Program-made: the position numbers and the translations under genes
The notes under the pieces: generated by a model
The model's input: the letters and a program-made list of their open reading frames with translations, nothing else
Database searches by the model: none
Told to the model about the DNA's origin: nothing
Shown here: positions 6,854 to 12,381 of the stretch, one piece after another
How positions within the stretch are numbered: the stretch's first letter is position 1
Layout: every line of letters starts with the position of its first letter
Assembly (NCBI GenBank): GCA_029859555.1
Contig: JAOUCV010000030.1
Span: 1-12,381 of the forward strand
Direction of reading: 5' to 3'
Length of the DNA stretch: 12,381 nt
Origin: Gammaproteobacteria bacterium
GTDB lineage: Bacteria > Pseudomonadota > Gammaproteobacteria > UBA9214

Positions 6854-8308
6854 TTATTCGGCTGCACCGCTCCAGGCGAGATCCAGCTGCTTGGCAGCAC
6901 GCACCTCGTCAAGGCGCCTGACCGGCCGCGTATGCGGTGCTTCCTTCAGCAGTTCCGGACTGTTCTCGGCCTCTTGCTGAATCCTGATCATTGCCTCCAC
7001 GAACGCGTCCAGCTCTTCCCTGGTCTCGGTCTCGGTCGGTTCAATCAGCAGACACTCGGGAACCAGCAACGGGAAGTAAGTGGTTGGCGCATGAAAATTA
7101 TAGTCCAGCAGACGCTTGGCAAAGTCCATGGCGGTAATACCCAGTTCTTTTTGCTGGCGCTTCAGAGTGACGATAAATTCATGCGTGGCACGCCGTCCCG
7201 GAAAGGCCACGTCAAAACCGGCTGCGGTCAGCCTCGCCATCAGGTAGTTGGCATTCAGTGTGGCGTAATCCGCCACCCGGTGCATGCCTTCACGTCCAAG
7301 CATCCGCGCATAGATATAGGCGCGCATCAACACACCGGCATTACCCATAAAGGCAGACAGACGGCCAATGCTCTGTGGACGTACGGCTTCGGTTATCCAG
7401 TAATACTGGTCACCGTCATAACCGACAATCGGCAGCGGCATAAACGGCTCCAGCCGCTTGCTCACACCAACCGGGCCGGCACCCGGGCCACCACCGCCAT
7501 GCGGTGTGGAGAAGGTCTTGTGCAGGTTCATATGAATAACATCAAAACCCATATCGCCGGGACGCACCTTGCCAAGAATCGCATTCAGGTTGGCGCCATC
7601 GTAGTAGAGCAGGCCGCCAGCCTCGTGAATCAGCGCAGCAATCTCTTCAATGCGGCGTTCAAATACGCCAAGCGTGGAAGGATTGGTCAGCATAATACCG
7701 GCCGTCTGCGGGCCAACGGCCTGCTTCAGCGCCTCCAGGTCGACATCACCCTGTGCATCGGTCGGGATCTCGCGCACCTTGTAGCCACACATAACGGCAG
7801 TTGCCGGGTTGGTGCCATGCGCCGCATCCGGAACCAGGATCTCGGTACGCTCGCTGTCACCATTGGCATCATGGTAGGCACGAATCATCGCCACACCGGT
7901 AAACTCACCCTGCGCACCGGCCATCGGTGTCATGGTGACGGCCTGCATACCGGTAACCTCTTTCAGTATCTCCTGCAGATCGTACATACAGGCCAGAAAG
8001 CCCTGCCCCATGGATTCCGGCGCCAGCGGGTGGCGAGCCAGGAAACCCGGCAACATGGCCAGCGTATTGCAGGCACGTGGATTGTATTTCATGGTGCAGG
8101 AACCCAGTGGATAGAACTGGGTATCGATGGAAAAATTCTTCTGCGACAGGCGCGTGAAGTGCCGTACCACCTGTAATTCGGAAGTGGACGGCAGGCCGGG
8201 CACATCGGTACGCAGCATATCGGCGGGTATGTCCGAAATATCGGCTTCCTGCATGGGTGCCTGGGCGAGCGCACGTCGGCCGACGTGTGATTGTTCAAAT
8301 ATAAGCAT
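6854..8308 (-). CDS. gcvPB: Glycine dehydrogenase (decarboxylating), beta subunit, P2 protein
   Basis: A complete 484-residue protein, the usual length for the C-terminal half of glycine dehydrogenase in organisms with a split P protein. It carries the PLP-binding lysine, Lys264, in [20 protein letters not shown] (261-280). Other family blocks are [14 protein letters not shown] (65-78), [13 protein letters not shown] (126-138) and [11 protein letters not shown] (161-171). With the alpha subunit it decarboxylates glycine and transfers the aminomethyl group to the lipoyl arm of GcvH in the cytoplasm. It starts at ATG 8308, 21 bases after tpx, with only a weak ribosome site (CCGGA). The thiol peroxidase gene separates it from gcvPA, which is unusual because the two halves are normally adjacent. 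Confidence 0.97.
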   Translation of the reverse strand: MLIFEQSHVGRRALAQAPMQEADISDIPADMLRTDVPGLPSTSELQVVRHFTRLSQKNFSIDTQFYPLGSCTMKYNPRACNTLAMLPGFLARHPLAPESMGQGFLACMYDLQEILKEVTGMQAVTMTPMAGAQGEFTGVAMIRAYHDANGDSERTEILVPDAAHGTNPATAVMCGYKVREIPTDAQGDVDLEALKQAVGPQTAGIMLTNPSTLGVFERRIEEIAALIHEAGGLLYYDGANLNAILGKVRPGDMGFDVIHMNLHKTFSTPHGGGGPGAGPVGVSKRLEPFMPLPIVGYDGDQYYWITEAVRPQSIGRLSAFMGNAGVLMRAYIYARMLGREGMHRVADYATLNANYLMARLTAAGFDVAFPGRRATHEFIVTLKRQQKELGITAMDFAKRLLDYNFHAPTTYFPLLVPECLLIEPTETETREELDAFVEAMIRIQQEAENSPELLKEAPHTRPVRRLDEVRAAKQLDLAWSGAAE

Positions 8309-8329
8309 GACGTGTTAATCCGGTTTTAT

Positions 8330-8827
8330 TTATAACGCTGCCAGTGCCGCGTCGTAGTCGGGTTCGTCGGCAATCTCGGGTACCAGCTGGGTATACAGCA
8401 CCTTGCCGTCCTCACTGATTACCACCACTGCGCGTGCAGTAATACCGGCCAGCGGTCCGTCAGTCATCAGTACGCCGTAATCTTTTGCAAAGGCACGGGT
8501 ACGCATCATCGACAGCGGCGCAACATTGCCGATGCCTTCCGTGGTACAGAAACGACCCTGTGCAAACGGCAGATCCGCAGACACCACCAGCACCAGCACA
8601 TCATCACGACTACCGGCCTTTTCATTAAATGCCCTGGTGGAGGTCGCGCAGGTCGGTGTATCCAGGCTGGGGACGATATTCAGAATAAGCTTCTTGCCAC
8701 TGTAGTCAGCGAGACGAACATCATCCAGCTTGCCGTCAACCAGATGAAATTCGGGCGCAGCACTACCGACTGCCGGCAGATCGCCATTGGTATTGAAAGT
8801 GTTGCCTTGTAAAGTCACTGTTGCCAT
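8330..8827 (-). CDS. tpx: Thiol peroxidase, atypical 2-Cys peroxiredoxin (Tpx)
   Basis: A complete 165-residue peroxiredoxin, close to E. coli Tpx (168). It reduces hydroperoxides, preferring alkyl hydroperoxides, using thioredoxin. The peroxidatic cysteine is Cys60 in [17 protein letters not shown] (53-69), with the family's conserved Thr57 and Pro58. The resolving cysteine is Cys94 in GRFCTTEGI, at the spacing expected for the intramolecular disulfide of the Tpx class. The N-terminus (TLQGN..., then [12 protein letters not shown]) also fits the family. The ATG at 8827 has a good GGGGAAAA ribosome site. It lies 37 bases after gcvPA and 21 bases before gcvPB on the same strand, so its transcription is very likely tied to the glycine riboswitch upstream, unless there is an internal promoter. 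Confidence 0.97.
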   Translation of the reverse strand: MATVTLQGNTFNTNGDLPAVGSAAPEFHLVDGKLDDVRLADYSGKKLILNIVPSLDTPTCATSTRAFNEKAGSRDDVLVLVVSADLPFAQGRFCTTEGIGNVAPLSMMRTRAFAKDYGVLMTDGPLAGITARAVVVISEDGKVLYTQLVPEIADEPDYDAALAAL

Positions 8828-8864
8828 TGTTTTCCCCTGTTAGCAGTTGTTTAGAGACCGGCCC

Positions 8865-10265
8865 TCAGGCCATCTTCGGTTTGACCGGGCAACCCGCCGC
8901 AGTCTGTGTCTTGATGATTCGGCCCAGATGATCAGCATACATTTCGATGTCCGCATCTGTGCGCGTCTCGGTGGCACATACCAGCAGGGTGTCAGCCAGC
9001 TCGGGATAATCCTGCTGCAGCGCATAACCCGGCAGGATATTATGCGCATTCAACGGTCGCATGACGTTATCCAGCGGCAGCGAAAAACGCAGTGCGGTTT
9101 CATGAAAATACGGACGCTTGAAAACCGGCTCGACATATTCACTCGCGGTCAGCGCATCCACCAGTTTGCGGGCATTGGCATGGCAGGCCTGCGCGACGCG
9201 CTTCAGCCCCTCGGCACCCAGCAGTGACATATGAATGGTGGCCGCTGTTACCAGCAGACCCTGGTTGGTACAAATGTTGGAAGTCGCCTTGGAACGACGG
9301 ATATGCTGTTCGCGCGCCTGCAAGGTCAGCGTGTAACCAACAACGTCATCACGATCAACGGTGCGTCCGACGATGCGCCCCGGCATCTGCCGGACGAATT
9401 CCTGCTTGCAGCACATGAAACCAAAGTAGGGTCCACCACCCATCATCGGCACACCCAGCGGCTGACCTTCACCACAGGCAATGTCAGCACCCTTGACTCC
9501 CCAGGCACCCGGCGGTTTCAGCAACGCCATGGCTATCGGGTTGGCGACACCAATGACCAGCGCACCCTGCGCGTGCGCCCAGTCCGTCAGTATATCCACG
9601 TCTTCAAGGATGCCGAAAAAGTTGGGCTGCTGGATCACCAGCGCAGCAATATCCTCACCTTCATATTGCTTCAGCGCCTCTGCCAGCGTGTTGCCACCCT
9701 CAGGACAGTACGGCACTTCAACCAGTTCGATCTTCTGGTTGTTAACAATGGTATGCGTGGTCTGACGATAGTACGGGTGCACCGTAGTCGGTATCAGGAT
9801 ACGACGTGATTTGGATTTGCGATTGGCACGCACCGCCATCAGCACTGCTTCAGCGAGACCGGAAGCCCCGTCATAGAGGGAGGCATTCGACACATCCAGC
9901 CCGGTAAGCTGCGCCATCATGGTCTGATATTCGTAAATCAGCTGCAGCGTTCCCTGGCTGGCTTCAGCCTGGTAGGGCGTATAGGCGCTGTAAAATTCTC
10001 CACGGGTGGTAATTTCCCAGACCGCAGCCGGTATGTGGTGATCGTAGGCGCCGGCACCCATAAAGCACAGCGGGCGACCATCCGCTTCCGCACGCTGCAT
10101 CATGAGACGGGTAATTTCCTGCTCGATCATACCCTCCGGTACACCGGAGAGTTTGCCCGTGCGCAGGCTGTCGGGAATTTCGTCGAACAGTTCCTCGATA
10201 CTGTCACTGCCAATAGTGGCCAGCATTTCGCGGACGTCGGTTTCTGAATGGGGAATGAATGGCAT
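8865..10265 (-). CDS. gcvPA: Glycine dehydrogenase (decarboxylating), alpha subunit, P1 protein
   Basis: A complete 466-residue protein matching the N-terminal half of glycine dehydrogenase. It begins [15 protein letters not shown], the usual start of the split alpha subunit. Further blocks are [14 protein letters not shown] (67-80), [15 protein letters not shown] (94-108) and [14 protein letters not shown] (127-140). It has no PLP lysine of its own; in the alpha2beta2 enzyme the beta subunit carries the cofactor and the alpha subunit completes the active site. It follows gcvH by 33 bases and precedes tpx by 37. The region just before the ATG at 10265 lacks a clear Shine-Dalgarno, so translation may depend on the upstream gene. 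The split P protein distinguishes this organism from E. coli, which has one fused GcvP of about 957 residues. Confidence 0.97.
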   Translation of the reverse strand: MPFIPHSETDVREMLATIGSDSIEELFDEIPDSLRTGKLSGVPEGMIEQEITRLMMQRAEADGRPLCFMGAGAYDHHIPAAVWEITTRGEFYSAYTPYQAEASQGTLQLIYEYQTMMAQLTGLDVSNASLYDGASGLAEAVLMAVRANRKSKSRRILIPTTVHPYYRQTTHTIVNNQKIELVEVPYCPEGGNTLAEALKQYEGEDIAALVIQQPNFFGILEDVDILTDWAHAQGALVIGVANPIAMALLKPPGAWGVKGADIACGEGQPLGVPMMGGGPYFGFMCCKQEFVRQMPGRIVGRTVDRDDVVGYTLTLQAREQHIRRSKATSNICTNQGLLVTAATIHMSLLGAEGLKRVAQACHANARKLVDALTASEYVEPVFKRPYFHETALRFSLPLDNVMRPLNAHNILPGYALQQDYPELADTLLVCATETRTDADIEMYADHLGRIIKTQTAAGCPVKPKMA

Positions 10266-10298
10266 AGCAGTTAGTTTTACTTGTCAGGTTCAAATAGG

Positions 10299-10694
10299 TT
10301 AGTGGTCTTCAGCGGCCAGGAAGCCGGTGTAGCCGTCGGCATCCATCAGGGCACCCAGCTCGCCGGCATCCGAAGGTTCAATGCGAAAGATCCAGCCCTC
10401 GCCATAGGCATCATTATTAACCGTCTCAGGGCTGTCCGCCAGACCTTCATTGACTTCCACAATCTTGCCGCCAACAGGCGCATACACATCCGAGGCCGCC
10501 TTGACGGACTCGACCACGGCACACGCTTCCTCGGCTGTGACGGTTGCACCGACTTCCGGCACCTCAATAAACACCATGTCGCCCAGCTGGTCCTGCGCAG
10601 TGTCCGAGATACCGACCGTTACCGAGCCGTCATCGTTGGTACGTGCCCATTCGTGGGTTTTCGCATACTTCAGCTCAACAGGTATATTGCTCAT
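10299..10694 (-). CDS. gcvH: Glycine cleavage system H protein (lipoyl carrier)
   Basis: A 131-residue H protein of normal length. The lipoylation site is Lys65 in [15 protein letters not shown] (59-73), on the exposed hairpin of the lipoyl domain. The N-terminal [10 protein letters not shown] and the later [20 protein letters not shown] region are typical of GcvH. It carries the aminomethyl group from the P protein to the T protein, and its dihydrolipoyl arm is reoxidised by lipoamide dehydrogenase, which is not encoded here. The ATG at 10694 has a strong GAGGAAA ribosome site. It follows gcvT by 37 bases. Its lipoate must be attached by LipB/LipA or LplA encoded elsewhere. Confidence 0.98.
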   Translation of the reverse strand: MSNIPVELKYAKTHEWARTNDDGSVTVGISDTAQDQLGDMVFIEVPEVGATVTAEEACAVVESVKAASDVYAPVGGKIVEVNEGLADSPETVNNDAYGEGWIFRIEPSDAGELGALMDADGYTGFLAAEDH

Positions 10695-10731
10695 GATTTC
10701 CTCGCTTTTTCAGTCGTGATAATGTCGTCGT

Positions 10732-11823
10732 TCAAAGATCTATCTGCGCTTCGCCGTTACGCACAAATGGTGGCTTGACCACGCGCGCCGTCAACAGCTT
10801 GCCACGTATATCTACCTGGCAGGTATCACCGGTATCCTTCGGTACACGTGCGAATGCAATGGCGCGTTGCAGTGTCGGCGAAAAGCTGCCACTGGTAATC
10901 TCGCCTTCACCAAAGTCCCCGGCCATCACCTTCTGATGATTGCGCAACACACCCTTGCCTTCCAGCAGCAATCCAACCAGTTTCTGTGTGACGCCTTGCT
11001 TGCGTTGCTGCTCCAGCGCGGCACGCCCGATAAAGTCACGCTCGGCGGGCTCCCAGGCAACTGTCCAGCTCAGCGCTGCTTCCAGCGGACTGATGGATTC
11101 ATCCATGTCCGAGCCATACAGGTTCATACCGGCCTCCAGGCGCAACGTATCGCGCGCACCCAGCCCGGTCGGCTTGACACCGGCAGCACGCAGCTGTTGC
11201 CAGAACGTCGCGGCGGCATCAGCCGGCAAAACAATTTCGAAACCGTCTTCACCGGTATAACCGGTACGGGCGATAAACCATTCGCCGTCAAATGCGCCGA
11301 AGAACGGCTTCAACTCACAGGCCGCCGCACGCGCCGCATCACTCAGCAACGGTAATGTCCTGTCACGCGCATTCGGTCCCTGCACGGCAATCATCGCCAG
11401 CTCCGGGCGTTCAGTAACGGTGACACCAAAAGCAGGCGCCTGTTTCTCCAGCCATGCAATATCCTTGTCGTGGGTACCGGCATTAACCACCATGCGGAAA
11501 AAATCATCGCGCAGAAAATAAACAATCAGGTCATCTATGACACCACCGGACTCATTCAGCATGCAGCCATACAGCGCCTTGCCGCTATCCTTCAGTCGAT
11601 CGACATTATTCGCCAGCAGGTAGCGCAGAAACTCACGGGTGCGCTCACCGGTCAGATCAACCACGGTCATATGCGAAACATCAAACATACCCGCATCGTT
11701 ACGTACCTGGTTGTGCTCTTCAAGCTGTGAGCCGTAGTTAATCGGCATATCCCATCCGGCAAAATCGACCAGCTTGCCGCCATCCGCAACGTGCTCGTCA
11801 TACAGGGGAGTTCTGTTGGCCAT
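10732..11823 (-). CDS. gcvT: Glycine cleavage system T protein (aminomethyltransferase)
   Basis: A complete 363-residue T protein, the same size as E. coli GcvT. It releases ammonia from the aminomethyl-lipoyl H protein and transfers the methylene group to tetrahydrofolate, giving 5,10-methylene-THF. Family blocks are [20 protein letters not shown] (5-24), MFDVSHM (46-52), [10 protein letters not shown] (93-102; one of the Asp97/Asp98 pair corresponds to the folate-binding aspartate of the E. coli enzyme) and [13 protein letters not shown] (186-198). The ATG at 11823 has GGGA about 11 bases upstream. It is the first gene of the cluster, directly behind a tandem glycine riboswitch and terminator, so its expression should rise when glycine is abundant. 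Confidence 0.98.
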   Translation of the reverse strand: MANRTPLYDEHVADGGKLVDFAGWDMPINYGSQLEEHNQVRNDAGMFDVSHMTVVDLTGERTREFLRYLLANNVDRLKDSGKALYGCMLNESGGVIDDLIVYFLRDDFFRMVVNAGTHDKDIAWLEKQAPAFGVTVTERPELAMIAVQGPNARDRTLPLLSDAARAAACELKPFFGAFDGEWFIARTGYTGEDGFEIVLPADAAATFWQQLRAAGVKPTGLGARDTLRLEAGMNLYGSDMDESISPLEAALSWTVAWEPAERDFIGRAALEQQRKQGVTQKLVGLLLEGKGVLRNHQKVMAGDFGEGEITSGSFSPTLQRAIAFARVPKDTGDTCQVDIRGKLLTARVVKPPFVRNGEAQIDL

Positions 11824-11873
11824 GTGTTTTTAATCCCGTTAAATTTTCTGATAGAGCGCCTATCGTCACCCAT

Positions 11874-11908
11874 AAAAAAGGCGACGGCAGCTTGCGCCAA
11901 CCGTCGCC
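11874..11908 (-). terminator. Intrinsic terminator of the glycine riboswitch (attenuator)
   Basis: Read on the minus strand, GGCGACGG (11908-11901) pairs perfectly with CCGTCGCC (11887-11880), followed by a run of six T (11879-11874). The 13-base interior can add a small GGC/GCT stem closed by a GCAA tetraloop. It begins one base after the P1 helix of aptamer 2 and ends about 50 bases before the gcvT start. It is placed as the expression platform: in the absence of glycine, transcription would stop here. Confidence 0.88.
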
Positions 11909-11909
11909 C

Positions 11910-12100
11910 CTCTGTCCGGTGACCTGAGAGATTGGGCGAGCACCGCAAGCGGTACAGGCCTATCCCCTTCGGTGGGTCGCGGAACGACCTCTCTCCAGAG
12001 TCAACTACTGCCACAGTCCTTTTGCCTGAGCGTTTCCGAGCGTGTTGCGCCTTCGGCGATCCCCGATGGCCGTGGCCCGGGTACCCTCTCCTGCAGCAGT
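11910..12100 (-). promoter_or_regulatory. Tandem glycine riboswitch upstream of gcvT
   Basis: Two glycine aptamers are readable on the minus strand. Aptamer 1 (12100-12004) is closed by an 8-pair P1 helix (ACTGCTGC with GCAGTAGT, one G-U pair). It contains GGAGAGGG, CGCCGAAGGCGCAA and the signature CGCTCAGGCAAAAGGAC. Aptamer 2 (12000-11910) is closed by CTCTG with CAGAG. It contains GGAGAGAGG, CCACCGAAGGGG and ATCTCTCAGGTCACCGGAC. Only three bases (12003-12001) link the two, as is common for this class. Glycine riboswitches upstream of gcvT usually act as on-switches, and the terminator that follows fits that. The context, directly before gcvT-gcvH-gcvPA, is the standard one. Confidence 0.95.
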
Positions 12101-12116
12101 ATTATGTTGAGGCAAG

Positions 12117-12122
12117 AATATA
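12117..12122 (-). promoter_or_regulatory. Candidate -10 element for the gcv transcript
   Basis: TATATT on the minus strand (five of six matches to TATAAT) lies 16 bases before the first P1 strand of aptamer 1. Transcription from it would start about ten bases before the riboswitch, a sensible position. No good -35 element is visible 16-18 bases upstream, so the promoter may be weak or need an activator. Confidence 0.4.
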
Positions 12123-12227
12123 CTCCTGCCTGCAGCCGAGCGCCATATTCCGGCAGGGTTAAATAGCCTGTTGCGGCCGGCCGTCGCCATACGCAGATAC
12201 AGGCACCCGGGGATAAAATTAATCAGA

Positions 12228-12381
12228 TCAATTAGATGTAGAAGCTTCCTCGGTTGCCGCCGCAAGTGCCGGCAGATCACCACTCAAGCCCGTCGCATGA
12301 CGCATAAACAGTTGCCTGACGGTTCCGGAACGGTTCGCCAGCGACAGACCAAGATTGCGCAGTCGCCCAAGCGGCGGCTGC
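12228..12381 (-). CDS. UbiH/UbiI/VisC-family FAD-dependent hydroxylase, C-terminal fragment
   Basis: The last 50 residues of a protein that begins beyond the right edge; the stop TGA is at 12230-12228. The fragment contains LRNLGLSLANRSGTVRQLFM (7-26) followed by RHATGLSGDLPALA (27-40). This matches the C-terminal pattern of ubiquinone-biosynthesis monooxygenases (LRNLGL...N...KRLFMRxAxGLxGDLP). These enzymes hydroxylate the aromatic ring of the quinone precursor at the membrane with FAD and NADPH. In E. coli the gene before gcvT is ubiI (visC), with ubiH and pepP before it, so synteny favours UbiI; the fragment alone cannot separate UbiI from UbiH. It is on the same strand as gcvT but separated by the riboswitch region. 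Confidence 0.8.
   Translation of the reverse strand, partial: QPPLGRLRNLGLSLANRSGTVRQLFMRHATGLSGDLPALAAATEEASTSN

Noticed and set aside
6842..8176. 444-codon open frame on the plus strand opposite gcvPB
   Set aside because: It lies entirely antisense to a clear gcvPB with all family motifs. Its translation is rich in His, Arg and Gln without any domain pattern, as expected for an antisense shadow in GC-rich DNA.
11850..11864. GATAG/CTATC hairpin between the riboswitch terminator and gcvT
   Set aside because: A five-pair stem is easily found by chance and has no T-tract. It is too weak to call a second regulatory element.
12123..12227. Terminator after the UbiH/UbiI-family gene
   Set aside because: GCCTGT and ACAGGC can pair on the minus strand across a long loop, but no T-tract follows, so it was not annotated.

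Overview
The window is bacterial chromosome with core metabolic genes. It looks like a gammaproteobacterium of moderately high GC. The evidence is a YajD-type HNH protein very close to the E. coli one, an E. coli-type DgkA, a UbiH/UbiI-family flavoprotein end next to gcvT (compare the E. coli order pepP-ubiH-ubiI-gcvTHP), and a Pseudomonas-like REP palindrome pair. The split glycine dehydrogenase (gcvPA/gcvPB) differs from E. coli and fits lineages such as the Chromatiales, but no species can be named. No prophage, transposase, CRISPR array, tRNA or rRNA was seen.

Left part (1-1203, minus strand): a DPM1/ArnC-like family 2 glycosyltransferase is followed after 5 bases by a VTT/DedA-superfamily membrane protein that runs off the left edge. 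A 395-base divergent intergenic region (1204-1598) separates this pair from a plus-strand group. That group is a YyaL/SSP411-type thioredoxin-domain protein, an unrecognised 133-residue soluble protein, an unrecognised 105-residue two-helix membrane protein, and yajD.

Middle and right part (4898-12381) is all on the minus strand. In transcription order it holds: the C-terminus of a UbiH/UbiI-family hydroxylase; a candidate promoter; a tandem glycine riboswitch with an intrinsic terminator; gcvT; gcvH; gcvPA; tpx; gcvPB; dgkA; a REP-like inverted pair; an adenosine-kinase-like PfkB sugar kinase; and a small exported protein of unknown function. The genes from gcvT to dgkA are 21-37 bases apart and look like one operon. 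Its products T, H and P (alpha plus beta) decarboxylate glycine and pass the methylene group to tetrahydrofolate. The L protein (lipoamide dehydrogenase) is not in the window.

The points most worth a second look are the thiol peroxidase gene between the two halves of glycine dehydrogenase, the way the glycine riboswitch abuts its terminator, the REP pair after dgkA, and the unknown genes travelling with yyaL and yajD. I did not find a convincing wholly new system; most of the window is ordinary core metabolism.
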